From Lophius americanus (lineage: Eukaryota; Chordata; Actinopteri; Lophiiformes; Lophiidae): a stretch of 64,000 bases of DNA. Within the stretch, counting starts at the first letter, position 1, and each line of letters begins with the position of its first letter. Made by a program: the position numbers and the translations under genes. The DNA is taken from positions 1 to 64,000 of the forward strand of contig JBBDHG010000125.1 in the NCBI GenBank assembly GCA_037951165.1, given 5' to 3'. This document shows, in pieces, positions 21,385 through 34,436 of the stretch. Below the pieces are notes generated by a model. The model had not been told where the DNA came from, searched no databases, and saw only the letters and a program-made list of their open reading frames with translations.

Positions 21385-23450
21385 TTAGTGTTTTAGAGTC
21401 TTCTGGTGTTCAGAAAGTCACACGTTAAAGTTAGAATGTTACTCTTGGCCTGAAAAATAAAACTTAAATGGATTGTTTTGAAATGCAATTTAGCAGAAAT
21501 TCTGCATGTTAAAGCAGATTCAGTGGGTCTAACCAACCTTGCAAGCTTTCACCTTCGCACATTTAAATTACTGTTGCAGGCATAAAATATTTATATTAAT
21601 TTCTCTAACCTAGTTACAACCTGTCATGAATTACAGGTCTGACGAAAGAAGACCATCCTGCTATGTTAATATTGTAATATGAATTAGATGAAACATGTAA
21701 TCTGCTCTCAATTTCTTAACTGTTCCTAACTTCTTTTAAATTACTCAACATGTTCGAAAATGTTCTGGTTTAGAGTGAAACAACAAAATTTAAATCGTTG
21801 ACCAATCAGAATTGGTTCCAGCTGGTCCACCACTAAACTTAAATTTGCTTTCCCTATAAAGCAATGTTCTGAACATTACGGCCTCATGATGCCTTTGACA
21901 GATAAAATGTAAATTACAAGAAACCTTAATACTGGACTGCCTGAATTTGGCAACGTTCATGTCTATGGAAGTCAGCGAACTGCTTTTTATTCTGAAGGGA
22001 TGAGAGAAAAAGTCGAGAAACAGGAACATGCAAAGACGATGCAGCCTCTTGACCACGATGTTGAGTAATACACAGCAAAATCATCTTTAGAGGGCTTTGA
22101 TTGGATAAGACGGGCGGGGGTTTATTATGAATGTATGTGGGCCACTTGAGCGTCCGTGTACTCGAGCTTTATAACCCATGAGTGGCCTCTTATTTCAATA
22201 CGGCCCCAATCAGGCACGCATTTGTATTTGAAGGTTTTTTTCCCTCGGCGATTCTTGGACGGAATGCCGCCATTACGGCTCCTCGTGTTTAACGCCACAA
22301 GGAGAGCTTGTGAGTGAAAGGAGGATCCACAGAGAGATAACGCGTACTCAGGACTCTTCATCCTTTCCCTCTTTGATCCAGCATCCCTCCCTCTCTCCAT
22401 CTCCTCTTCTTCCTTTACGGTAATGCCCCGTTGATCAATGCTGGGAAAAGATATTGCTAATTCACTGAACCCGGCTCGGCCTGTTCTCTGCCCTGAGCTG
22501 ATCGCACTCATTCATTCCTAATGCTTCCCTCAAACTGGACACGCGTAACCCTTCGGCCCGCGAGCGCTGCAGGGCGCCTGCCAGCCAGCACCGAGGCGGA
22601 CCAGCCTGTCCGGCTGACGATGACAGCGCCAGAGCGCGAGTGTGAAGTGAGTCGGTAACAGCGACAAGATTCTATGAGCGGCGCTCTCGTTAAGAGTTAC
22701 AGTCAAAACATCTGCAGCAGTTTGACTTTGATAAATGATAAGGAGAAAGCAAATTAAATATTCTGTCTGAATATCAAATGAGGCTGGGGTTCAGTGCTGA
22801 AGTCATAGGTAGGTCTAAATTTATTATACCGCCGCTGCGACAAAAGCTGTGATGGATGCCGCGAATCATCAAATGCACGGAAATAGACAAAGGAGGTCAA
22901 TTGAAATTGACGAGAGCGACTCAGAGAGAAATTGAACAGAGATGTGGAGACAGAACAGCGGTGATGAAAAAGAATTTATAGTGTAGATAAAAGAAAGTGT
23001 TAATGTCCAGAGGGAAAAAACTCAAATATTATTATCCGGTTTGTATTTTCTGGGCTTTTTCTGCGTTGACTTCTCTATATATCTGTTCCCCCCCACACAT
23101 ACACTCATATACACACACACACATCAACGCACACAGGCCCTAAGCCTTGAAGCTCCCTCGCCCGCTCAGATGTCTCCTTTCTCCCTCACTGCAACATAAG
23201 GACGCTCATTCCTAGCCTCATTCATCATGTGAATGCCACTGGGACAATCTCTGAAGCATAGTCGGCACAATTATACTACACTCTTTAGAACTGTGCTCGC
23301 GGTACCGGGGCCACTGGCGAGTTTGTTGCGGCGTCAGCAGTAAAGCTGGTGTTGTTTTGGTCCGTCACGGTGAAGGGAGAGCTGAAGTAGCGCTGCTGTA
23401 CCTTTGCGTCAGAATGATCCACTTGTGGTTGTTCTGATTAATTTAGTCGT
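21385..23450. other. No gene seen
   Basis: No exon recognised. Higher GC from about 22500 to 22690, and a short CA run at 23095-23123. The minus-strand frame at 22125-22511 matches nothing known to me. Confidence 0.5.
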
Positions 23451-23454
23451 AGGG

Positions 23455-23665
23455 TTCCTCCATTTGGAGGTGTTCCAGGTGTAACCGACTGGAAGGAGAC
23501 GTCAGGACGGACCCAGATCTTGCTCGAGGAAATAGGCATCCCGTCTGGCCTGGGATGAGCTGGAGAGCGTTGCTGGGGAGAGGAATTTTTTGAGTACCCT
23601 TCTTGGCCTGCTGCCACCCTGACCTGACCCTGGATAAGAGGAAGAGAATTATGGAAGGAGGGAAA
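23455..23665 (+). pseudogene. LINE ORF2 C-terminal/3' end fragment
   Basis: Ordered matches to the end of a common teleost LINE: GGAGGTGTTCCAGGTGTAAC, GACGTCAGGACGGACCCAGA, GAGCTGGAGAGCGTTGCTGG and GGAGAGG, then GGCCTGCTGCCACCCTGACC and CCTGGATAAGAGGAAGA. In live copies this stretch encodes the C-terminus, followed by a GGATAAGCGGAAGA tail. Frameshifts and a stop destroy the frame. It belongs to the same LINE group as 62089-62468, and the two fragments preserve largely different parts. Confidence 0.7.
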
Positions 23666-23669
23666 GCAC

Positions 23670-26600
23670 AGACTACCTGAAATCTTAATTTACTGTTAAT
23701 CCCAAAGTTGTCTATTGAAGCACAAAGCCACCAAAGACAGTTTCTGGACTGACCTGGTTTTGTAAAGTTTTCACCCATGTGACTGTCACACCATTGGTTT
23801 AAAAGACACAGCACTGGAAGTCAGAACACATACACAAGGACGACCGACCTTACTTCCGCTGCGTTCCCTCAAAATAAAACCACTTCAAATACACTGCACA
23901 GCAGCAGGAAACGTAAGCACGTGCTTATAACGTAAACAGAAAAGAAGCATATTAACGTATCCCCCCCAAAAATATCCACCTTTTTCTGAAAAAAAGAAAT
24001 GTTTGACTGGAAGCAAAAAAATCTTAATATCTATCATTTTTTCAAAAATTAGAGAAAAATGTAGCAATTTGGAAACAATTTGATCCAAGTTGCTTGAAGT
24101 AAACCTTCATCTCACAGGCGCGTTTGAAGTGAATTCTCTGACCTGTTTGATGTTACTGAAGGACTATCTAGATGTCTTTTGAAAGCAGAAGGTTCTCTTT
24201 GATGCAGCTATCAAAGGGAAGAGCCGGAGCAGTTTGTGAAGTGGCCGCCATGGTTGGACTTGGTATTTTTTTCATTCTCCTCCTGAGACAATCCGAAGAG
24301 CGTCTTAGCAGCTGAGTGGTGAAATTCAAGAATTGTGTTTATGGTCCTACTGAGGCGTGATATCTTAAAAATGTTCCATGTAAATCCTATTTCTTCCCTC
24401 TCTGCCTGCGTCTTCCTGCCCTCCTCTTGTCCCCTATTATCCCTTTGCACCTCAAAATAAAAAATTTAAACAGGTTTTTAAGTATGCGCAGAGTGAACCA
24501 GGCGTCAATCACCATTTTGTTCCGATGCGTGTTTCTTATCTAGCGTCTCCAGATGTGCGACGGGGATGAGAAAAGCGAGGAGCAAGGAGGTATTTGTGCC
24601 GCTTTTGGCTACAATCTACTGTCTTCAAGAGAGCCTTTTTTTCCAGACGTTGCGGTAGTACTCTTCTTGTTTTCCTGAACAAACGAAAAATTCGGGTTGG
24701 CTGGAGGGCTGTTCCCCTCATGCCACTCAACTCGCCTGACTTAATTAACCACTAATCTCTCAGCTGTCAGCTTCTGAGGCGAGCTGGAGTGACATCAATC
24801 TCGCCTCTCTGTACTCTCTGTACGTTTTTTCCCCATGGTCCCTGCAGCGTGCACCCTAAACCAGCCCACCCGGCTCAAACCACCCGACATCAAATACTCT
24901 GCGTCATCCCGCTTCGACAGCCAGCAGACGTAAGCCACCCACAGGAAATTGAAATCTGGTACGGAGGGAGTGAAGAGGCACAGTAATTTTTCACTAACAT
25001 GAAAAAAAAAAAAAGGCGCAAGAAGAGTCACCCCTGCCAGGAGGGAATGTTTGATGGACAGCCGGGGAAGAATGAAATGAATTGTTCTCTGATGAATGAC
25101 GGAGGGGGAGGAGGGATATTGATGTCAGCATTTATTACAGAGGCAGGATAGTTTAGTCTGCGCCTCACCTGGGATCTATATTCTCGATTTTCCTGCTCTG
25201 CACACAATAAAAGTAATTGGTAAGTTATTCTTTTCGATTCTATTTAGATTCCCCGCTAGGTAAATGATGAATTATGTGTTGCTAGCTCAGTGAAGGCACA
25301 GCACCATGTAGGAATTCAAGTTTAATTGTTTGCCTGCATTTGCCTTGATAATGACGCCGTTATGCATGCATCCGCTTTCTTCCCAACTGTCAGCTTGAAC
25401 TTTATTGTCCCGGAAGGGAAAGCTCGGTACCAGGTGAACACCAACACGAGGCTTAATGCACAATGCTACACATCCAAACATCATCATCATCATCTCAGGT
25501 CTCATCAGAGGTCAGATTGGTTCTGCCATCACAGCCCACTTACTTCATTTGAAGGAAAAATCAGCAAACTGTAACAAGTTTCCAGTGTGACAAAGAAGAT
25601 AATACTCAGTTACTCATCAGGAAAAACCTAGAAATGTCCAGTGAAAAGATAGAAAGGACCCAGTCACCAGTCTAATACAGATATTTAGTCAGACTTGATT
25701 GAAGTGGTTGTTACCGACAGTACCGGTTGTCCAGCTCATTTCGAAGGCTGAAGAATCATTTCACATTACAATTTTGAGCTTTTATTTATTTTTGTCATTT
25801 CCAAAGTAATTCCTGAGACGTAAAAACTGTTATTTGTTCTCCGGACTTGAATTTATCAAATCATTGACTGTATGAGTTGGTGGGTTTAACCCGTTATATG
25901 ACTATATCTCTAACACAGTGGTTATGAAAACAAAGAGTGAACTACATCTTCATTCACTAAATGTTCCACACCGGTAGGTTTATTTTGGGATTAGCAGTCG
26001 TGAGGCCGATCAGTCTCAGGATTGCTGAATCTAATGGTCGATGTCGCATTCAAATTGCATCACAAACATCCATACAACAAGCGTGAGCCTGGAACATGTC
26101 AACCCCAGCGAACCAGTCAGTTAAGAAAACATAAAGTCCCGATCGCAATGCCTGTATGCTCAAGCTAAAAATCTACAGTAGTTACATTCATAACAATAAA
26201 CTCTGAAAAGTTTAACCGATGATCGCACCAGGTTTCAAGAAGTTAACTTATCGGAGTGGCTAATGGTAGCACGATTGTAGAGTTGGCCACAAGCTCACTA
26301 AAAGATCTGTTGCACCTAAGCAACATTCCAACATTTTGCTCCCTGGCGGGTTGCCTTCAACAAACCTTGAATTTTCTCCTGATTTCAGAGCTCAGGATTA
26401 AAGTCAGAGTTCGTTAAACCTGCTCACTGAAACACATCCACTGGAAAAAAACTCAGACTGGTAAATGTTCTCGTCTACCGGATTATTCATCTTCCTGACT
26501 CCGGAGAAGAGCCCACTAACTGCGTGTTGCACTAACGATATATGGTTGTCACAATATCCCTAAGCACACATCCCATCAGCGTTCACCACCGCACTGTTTG

Positions 26601-27225
26601 GGATCCCCTGCATAAGTGTAAATGACTAGTTCCAAAGTAATCCAACGATCCTTGTCTCCCTGCTACTGCTGTGCAGCCGAAACAGCTGCTAGCACGCTGT
26701 TAAAATATTATCACCTTCAGTCATGTTGTTTGGGGTCATGTGTGAGGGAAACTCTTTCCGGTTTACATTAAAGCTGTGAAATCAACCGCATCGCCACAAT
26801 ACCTCTGTGTCGAGAGGCCCACCGCGCTGTTGAGCTCATTACCGTCACGAAAGCAGTTGTTTTTATGTGTTTCTTTTTCTTCTTTTTTTTTGCTAGTGGG
26901 AGCTGCAGGAATGCTTAAGGCGTGGTTTTGTGTAATGGGAACTAATTGTAGCCTGGAAGTTTAGCTCGCATAGATATGCCGTGTTACCGCTTGCGTCTAG
27001 CCATCCTCCTTAGAAGGAATGGGCCTGCGTTGTAACACTAATGGAGAAGGTTGGTCATTAGGTTTGAGACGATAAGCAGAACACAAAGTAAAAGTACGGA
27101 TGATTATTAATACATAAATCACAAACAAAAGAAATAACCCAGGAGAAGATTTTGATCCAGACAGTTTTTAAACAAGGGTAACTCATGACCTCAGAGCTTT
27201 GGACCGGGGCTCGAGTGGAAAGGTA
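23670..27225. other. No gene seen; one retroposon-like tail
   Basis: About 3.5 kb without a recognisable exon. At 25395-25470 the string ACTTTATTGTCCCGGAAGGG AAAG (split here for length) resembles the CTTTATTGTCCC-GGGGAAATT ends of fish retroposons. The rest reads as unique DNA. Confidence 0.45.
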
Positions 27226-27227
27226 TT

Positions 27228-27420
27228 TATCGGAATTGGACCAACATACCCCGGCCTAACTGAGGAGATATGACCCGCTGAATCTGGGACTTCTTTTCAA
27301 TAACTTCTTAAAACACACTTTTACTTAACTGATTTGATGTGATGTCATCCTTTCCAGTCGCTATATCCTTTTCAACTCTTTTATTGCTTTTAGCTGCCAT
27401 TTGGGACGCCATCTCTATTG
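27228..27420 (+). pseudogene. Possible LINE 3' end
   Basis: CGCTGAATCTGGGACTTCTT, TTCAATAACTTCTTAAAACA and CACTTTTACTT match, with damage, the ending of a fish LINE ORF (SVSSFKSLLKTHFY-type). They are followed by a TTTTATTG-rich 3' UTR-like stretch. Short and decayed, so the family is uncertain. Confidence 0.5.
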
Positions 27421-27424
27421 TTTT

Positions 27425-29005
27425 ATTTACTTGGCTCTTATTTCAACAAGGGTGTCTACGAGCGAGACGTACAGAAGAACAAATAGCCCTCAATTGGTTT
27501 TTCGGAATTTAGTTTTTTGGCTCAAACGGTTCCTTCCCACAGCTAGTTGTGTGTATTAGACTTGGTAATAGTAATAGTTAATAACAATGTCGTTACACAT
27601 AGTCATTAAATCCATTTTGTTATAGCACACACTTATCGATAAGCACATTTTTATATTCCATTTCCTGTTTTTTTCCTCTTAGTGCATTTTAAAGTGCCAG
27701 TCCAGACTAAAGCAGGAAGAAGATGCTGTGGCGGTTTCGGTTACTACCGCGCGTAAACTAATTATTTGCTCACATGAGCTGTGTAACTCCGATGTCACTT
27801 GGACAGTAGGGCGCCTCTCACATCACACACAGTCTGGCGGTCATCAACTCATGACCCGATTTGAGGAGGTCACATAGAGAGTAGAACATTCTCACAGTTT
27901 TCATAGCGTTCTGTAAAATAGCCACAGAGTTTCCCCCGCAAGAATTCGTTTCACACAGTTGCTTAGTTGTCTAATTCACCTCCAACTTCAAATATTCCCC
28001 CATAAAAGTCGTGAAACACATTTGCATATTAGATGTTGCCCTTTATATGTGTACTTTTTCATTAATTCGGCACCTCCGTGAACCCAGCAGGCAAGTTCAA
28101 TGGGAGCCATGTTTCTCTAATGAGATGCGATGTGTCCTTTGGAACAGAGCAGCGAGGACACCGAGCACATCTCTTGTTGTTTAATTACTGGATACCTCTT
28201 CCACCTGAGGTCACACCGCCACTCACACTTGAATTCTGTTCTCCTCCTCGCCTCTTTCACCCCCACTTCCTGTGTCTTGTCCTTGACATTCACTCCTCAC
28301 CTCCTCCCTTCTTTTTCTCCGTCCATTGTTTTTGAGCTCCGCCATCATCACTCCTCTACAGCACCTCCTTTCCCTATCTGTGACCCTTCCTCCATGCTCG
28401 CCTCCTCCATCCCTCTGGACGGTCTGTTATCTGAGGTGGCTGCCGGCTCATCTGTGGCCCAATTAGACGCACACAAACATTTAGACGTCTCCCTCCTGAG
28501 CACTTCCCCGCTCTTTTATTCTTTGTTCCCACACAAGGATGATACAAGCCTTTTCTTTTCTTTCTTTTTTTTTTTTCCCAGCCCATGTTCGCTGCGACCC
28601 TGACCATATGAGCGTAAGATTAAAAAACAGCACAGAAATAAAACCTGACAGTTTAAAGAGATAAAAATGAAGACGCACTGGGACAAGGGGAAATGTTCTG
28701 TTTAACATAGAAGGAGAGTTTCTTCTGAGGAGGAATTAAATAAGAGAGGCAGGGATTAAAGCAGGGATTTATCAGCGGATGTAATATACCCAGGGCAGAT
28801 GGCGCCTGATACCTCATAAATTGTTTTATTATATAGTGTATACTACATATAACATTTCTTCTTTGTCTGCACTGAGGCAGTTCTGTGTGTTTTTGTGTTT
28901 CTGTGCAAAATATGTACGCCTTGCAGATGTTTTTTTTTTTAATTGTATGTTTGTGACTTTGTGCCCGTAAAATTTCAATCTTAAGGAAAATGCTATTAAT
29001 TGTAT
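27425..29005. other. No gene seen
   Basis: Unique-looking. The + strand is pyrimidine-rich from 28200 to 28580, which creates long Ser/Pro/Leu/Phe frames with no recognisable protein similarity. Confidence 0.5.
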
Positions 29006-29006
29006 G

Positions 29007-29008
<2 letters not shown>

Positions 29009-29043
<35 letters not shown>
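29009..29043. repeat. (AT)n microsatellite
   Basis: Pure AT run of about 17 units. Confidence 0.95.
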
Positions 29044-29044
<1 letters not shown>

Positions 29045-30110
29045 GCATCTTTACCAAACATTATGAAGGATGGTTAATGTGGCATGGAAATGAACATAAT
29101 TTGAAATTTGAATTGAAATATCGATTAAAAACAGGGAATGTTGACTCAAAATATGAAAAAATAAATAAACCCCTAAATGAGAGCGGCTGAAGAACAAAGG
29201 AGATTAATAAGACACAGTTTATGATTATAGTATAAAGTATAAACACAAATTATCTCTAGCCTCATCCATTACGGCTTATAATTAATCTCCAGTCCCGCCC
29301 ACTTAAAAACCGCCAACGGTAATTGGGCATCCTCCTGAAGGAGCGTTCTTCACCCGAGACAATGCTGACAAATATAACATTTGCATTTCCGGCGTTTAGC
29401 GATGCAGAAAAAACAGTTTTCACTAACCATCTCGTTAGAAACATGTGAAGAAGAAAGGACGGGCAGCTTTTGCAGCTATGTGTGACTGTGACGCTGCAGG
29501 TTCCCGGCGAGGTGATGGACGGACTCGTAGTGAAATATGTTCACAAAGAGAAAAACACGTGCTGAGGGAGTGTTGGGAAAGTTGAGATGAGAAGATCCAG
29601 GGAGACGTCGATGACAGCAGAAGACATGTGAGGGAAAAGAGGGGTTTAAATTCTACAGCTTAGATCATACTTCAGTAAACTACCAAAGCGTCTACAGAGA
29701 AACATCCAGATAAATATAGCAGCAACTCATTCTGACTCACAATCAGCATATTTTAACATAGGTTCAAATATTAAACCTTAAAATAACTATATTTATCATT
29801 TCATACCTAAGAATCCGTCTATATCTGTTTTACACTTACTTAAAGTTATATTTTAGACTCTTAATTGAGTGGACTTAAACAATTACATGTTTTAAATACT
29901 GGTTAAAACTCGATATTAGCTGGGTTTTCTTTTGGAGAGAAGGTGAGATAAAACATCTGATTTCCTCTTAGATAAAAAAAATAAGAATCATCCAAAATAA
30001 GATTTTAAGACATTGCTTTATTTAAATTTGCGTGTATTTCCTTTGCAGAGGAGCACACACTTTTATCTCAGGCAGCAGCATAAATGACTATCGGCGATCA
30101 AACCGAAAGA
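29045..30110. other. No gene seen
   Basis: AT-rich unique-looking sequence with no features. Confidence 0.5.
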
Positions 30111-30114
30111 GGGG

Positions 30115-30250
30115 GCGGAGTTTGACACCATGATGCGACATCATAAATGATCCATTAAATGGTTTTAGAGTTATCGTGTCAACACGAACAAATAACGCGG
30201 CGTTGATGATCCCATAATATCCTTGACTTTTTTAGGATACAATTACTCCT
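30115..30250 (-). repeat. Family A dispersed repeat, copy 6 (short)
   Basis: Minus-strand 5'-end fragment only: CATAAATGATCCATTAAATG, GTTATCGTGTCAACACGAAC, GCGGCGTTGATGATCCCATA and ATATCCTTGAC, then TTTTTTAGGATACAATTACT. It ends at the same place as copy 4, which supports a real element boundary there. Confidence 0.7.
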
Positions 30251-30254
30251 GAAA

Positions 30255-31290
30255 CCTTTCTTAGACTTGCTTGTTTTTAGATATAAGATCCCACAAAATA
30301 CACCAACTGGACCGGAACATGGATTGAATACTGCCCCTTATCTACAGCAGCAAATACCATTCACCCAAAAAAAAGAAGAGAATAATAGAAAATGAATAAT
30401 ATAGGAGAATATAAGAGATCTGTGATGTTATATATTTATTTAGATTAGAGTTTTATGTTAATTATCTTCCTTTCATTCAGAAAATGTATCATCTTGGCGT
30501 TGTCTCTTTTTTGCAGTATTCATCAGAATTGTAATTTTGGGTAATAAGGTTTTTACTTAATGAACATAAAACACCTTTTTGTTATATGAATTACTTCAAA
30601 AAATGTGATAAGAACAGTTTAAATGTAAAAACAGAACAGACTAGGACAGCAAAGGAAATGTTAAACCTTCATTTTGTAACCAAAAACTAGCTTCAACTGA
30701 GCTAAATTACCGCTTTATAAAGTAAAACTCAAGAATAGAGCCGTATAAGGAGCAGTTATGGGTTTAGTTCTTAACTCTCATGGGAAAGTATTTTAAACCC
30801 ACTTTTGAAGCAATTTCCCTTCACTCTTTTCTCTGTAAAGTCTTTATTACCTTCTTTTTTCAAAATTATGTGGACATTTGTTTTTATTATTTTCCCAAAA
30901 AATGAAAAGAAAAAAAGAATCATCTGCATTGGTTTTTATATAGGCATCAGATTACGTTTAAAAAGTCAACCTCAACGTCTCTTTGAAGTCTCTGTAGACG
31001 CTTTTCAATAAAGTTGTTAGACGAGACTATCGAGGGACATTTATCCAATAAAAAGTATTTCATTGGAAAATTGATTCCAATATGTGTAGTGAATTGTCCT
31101 GATTATTACCAAGGTCATTATTCTCCAAAGACAATAACTGTTTTAAATGTAATCCTCCAAATGTAGTGAAACGCTCTGGAGATTATCTTCAACCACATTC
31201 GCTTTGGGATGAACTCAAATCTCTGAGTCGAACTTGAATCTACCACCACCACCACCCTTTCAACCTTTCATCCAGCTTGCTATTTGACAA
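30255..31290. other. No gene seen
   Basis: AT-rich DNA, nothing recognised. Ends with a short CCACCA run at 31240-31256. Confidence 0.5.
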
Positions 31291-31293
31291 TGA

Positions 31294-31885
<592 letters not shown>

Positions 31886-31985
31886 GTATATATATATATA
31901 TGTGTGTGTGTAGGTATACATATATATATATATATATGTATATGTATATGTATATATGCGCGTGGGTGTATTTGTATGTATATTG
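31886..31985. repeat. Mixed (TA)n/(TG)n tract
   Basis: Alternating purine-pyrimidine DNA: TATATA, TGTGTG, GTATATGTATATG and GCGCGTG blocks. Confidence 0.9.
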
Positions 31986-31989
31986 AAGC

Positions 31990-32590
31990 ACAAACATCCT
32001 GCCGAGCCCCCGCTCCCCTAGAGGTGCTGTGTGGGTGATTGTGTCACCGCAGGAAGAGGCGCTTTCTCCCCTCAGCTCCGTGTCTAATTAACTTTACATC
32101 TCATTTTGTGTGTTTGTGTACCGCACACGTGTGGGCTCGGCTCCACGCTGATTCTTTCGCCCGGGCCCAGAAAAATGAGAGCGAATTATTCAAAATGAAC
32201 GTTAAATATTTAGAAGGAGACTGAAATATTGGCCTGGTATTGCGGCAGAAGGTGGGAGAGGAGGAGGATTCAGCAGAAAAGAGAAAGAGAGGGAGTGAGA
32301 GAGAGAGAAACGTTACAAGTGTGTGAGATCGGCTGACTTCAGAGAGAGATTTGAGGGTTCGGTTTTTTCCGGGAGATGCTGATGTGATTGTTATTTCTGT
32401 GAGGTGTTGATGTGAGTCTCGACGTGAAGTTTTACAGAATCACAGATGAGAGCTCCTATCACTCTGTGTGTGTGTGTGTGTCTGTCTGTCTGTCTGAGTA
32501 TTACAGTCCTCAGAGGTGGGAGTACTCTGTTTTACCTTTAGGTAGAAATTGAAATACCTTTCAGAAGAAAATGCTCCTTTATAATTGCGT
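31990..32590. other. No gene seen; TG/TCTG run at 32464-32496
   Basis: Includes a GAGA-rich patch at 32270-32310 and a TG-then-TCTG microsatellite. No exon. Confidence 0.6.
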
Positions 32591-32591
32591 T

Positions 32592-33400
32592 ACCCGAAAA
32601 GTCGGGGACTCGCTGTCGCTGTAGATCCTTTCCAGTTAGCGCGATAAGTGACTATTGATCAGATTTTATACCCACAAACACCTGAGTGAGAGGAAGGAGT
32701 GGGGGGATTTTCGGGGGAAGGTGGGTTGTATATTTGTGACACATAGGGGAACTTTATGGAAAAACGTTTTGTTGCCATTATTTTTCAACCATTGTTCCGA
32801 CCGAATTAGATCTTTCCGGTATAAATCATATATTACCATAATATATGATTATATGATTTATACCAAAACAGGGTATCTTTCTAAATGTATACACATGTAG
32901 ACCTCAGTGTGAGGAAGAACTGGATTGATGTTCTTTTTGACATTTGACACTAGAGAGAGTATTTCCACCAAACGTTTTTGGGTAATCATTTCTCAATTTT
33001 AGTCTGATTTAGTCCAAAATGTGGTGCGTGGGAAACAACTCCAGGAGATCTATATATTATACGTGGAACTTTACAGTTCCATTTGTAATAGTTCACATTT
33101 TACTCACCAGGGTTTTACAAAAAACAGTTTTTCCAGACATAACTTCCTAACCGTTGGTCCAGTTTAGTTGAAATTTTGTGCCTATGTATCAACTGAAGAA
33201 CATCTACCTCGTATGTATCGTATTTTCCCCTAATAGTTAATATTTCACTCTTTAGGGGGAGATTTTTTACAGAAAATGCTGTGGACATAATTTAACATTT
33301 AATTGTAGGACTTCAGCCAGGGTGATGCTTGTACAATGCAGGGGTTCGGTGGCTTTTTGGGGAAATACGCTTGCCTTTGGGGACGACAGCAAAAGTCTAT
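32592..33400 (+). repeat. Family A dispersed repeat, copy 7 (near full length)
   Basis: Starts at CCCGAAAAGTCGGGGACTCG, then AGACCTCAGTGTGAGGAAGA and two body units with TTTTACTCACCAGGG and TAGTTAATATTTCACTC. It ends with TTGTACAATGCAGGGGTTCG, GGCTTTTTGGGGAAATACGC and GGGGACGACAGCAAAAG. The end hairpin is half degraded (TTGCCTTTGGGGACGACAGC). A private AT palindrome is present at 32818-32864. Confidence 0.82.
32818..32864. repeat. AT-rich nested hairpin in family A copy 7
   Basis: The 15-bp arms 32818-32832 and 32850-32864 are exact complements. An alternative 12-bp pairing joins 32824-32835 with 32839-32850. Not present at the equivalent place in other copies. Confidence 0.85.
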
Positions 33401-33403
33401 ATA

Positions 33404-33631
33404 CCCCCTTTCCACTGAGTTGTTTCCAGGGCTACTTCAGAGCCTGAGTTAGCACCAGTTCTTTATTTTTCGAAAGCCTGAGCACCAGCTCCTGGCTCTC
33501 AAAACTGGTGCTAGACAAGCACCAACTCTATGTTGGTCTAGAGCCAAGAATTCCTCTGACTTGGCTACTTGCGCGAGCTGGCACTAGCACCAGCAACGAA
33601 CTAGCACCAGGTTCATTTTGGTGGAAAAGGG
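33404..33631. mobile_element. MITE with CCCTTTCCAC ends
   Basis: Begins CCCCCTTTCCACTGAG and ends TTGGTGGAAAAGGG, giving inverted termini of about nine to ten bases. The interior is full of imperfect mirror copies of GCACCAGCTCCTGG/GCTGGTGCT, which suit a foldback element. ATA-type bases flank both sides (TATATA left, ATATG right), so a short AT-rich target duplication is possible. No coding capacity. I know similar CCCTTTCCACTG elements from teleosts. Confidence 0.7.
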
Positions 33632-33634
33632 ATA

Positions 33635-34130
33635 TGAGTGGTGCTAGGGTTCAGCCTTAGTGGAGACTTTACTTTTGTTTATTCTTCTGACTTCTCATGT
33701 CACTCATTTTAGGCTCATATGAACACGACTTTCTTTGGCAGGTCGTCCTGTCTCAGGTGTCTCCTGATATCATTCTCATACTAGATAAGATCCCCTGCCC
33801 ACATGTCACATGACTGAAATTTACTGCTAATTGTATTCACGTGATTGTAGATTGGATGTACGATCCTCACAGAGGAAGGCTGTGGGTTAAACGCTGTAGG
33901 AATAGATTCTCTCTAATGGATCGTTGCATCTACTTTATTTTATTTTTATTTGATCTGAAAGATAATAAAAAAGAGTTCGGATTGAGACAAATGTCAGATG
34001 GGGAAAGAAGTAGAGTTAGAATTTGAAGTTTTTCGATGACAACAAAGCGAAAACATTTTCAGGACAAAACAATAGTCGTTCATGCAAATGAATTTTTTTG
34101 TCTTATCGTTTAAGGGAATGTTAATATTAT
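33635..34130. other. No gene seen
   Basis: Unique-looking DNA between the MITE and the next family A copy. Confidence 0.5.
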
Positions 34131-34132
34131 CC

Positions 34133-34434
34133 AAAAGTCGGGGATATTATGCAATTTTATCCTGAAACCTATTTCATGGATCATTTTCAAATTTTGTACC
34201 CCCAAAGACTTTAGTGCAAGGAAGAACTGGACTCATTTTTTGTCCAATAGTTCATATTTTACTCACCAGGGGGAATTCTTTTTTTTTTTTAATGAAAAAC
34301 ACTGTTTTTCCGACATAACATAACAGCAGATTTAATTTGAGGTTTTCAGTCAGGTGTTGTTGATTGTACAACGCAGAGAATTTGGTACTTTTCATGGAAA
34401 TGACTTACTGTCAGGGTTGACAGTGTATAGTCCT
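34133..34434 (+). repeat. Family A dispersed repeat, copy 8 (internally deleted)
   Basis: Both ends are present but the middle is shortened. CAAAAGTCGGGGATATTATG opens it, then CATGGATCATTTTC, TTTAGTGCAAGGAAGAACTG and TTTTACTCACCAGGGGGAAT. The close is GTACAACGCAGAGAATTTGG, then CTTACTGTCAGGGTTGACAG. Internal deletion with both ends retained is typical of non-autonomous transposon families. Confidence 0.8.
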
Positions 34435-34436
34435 TG

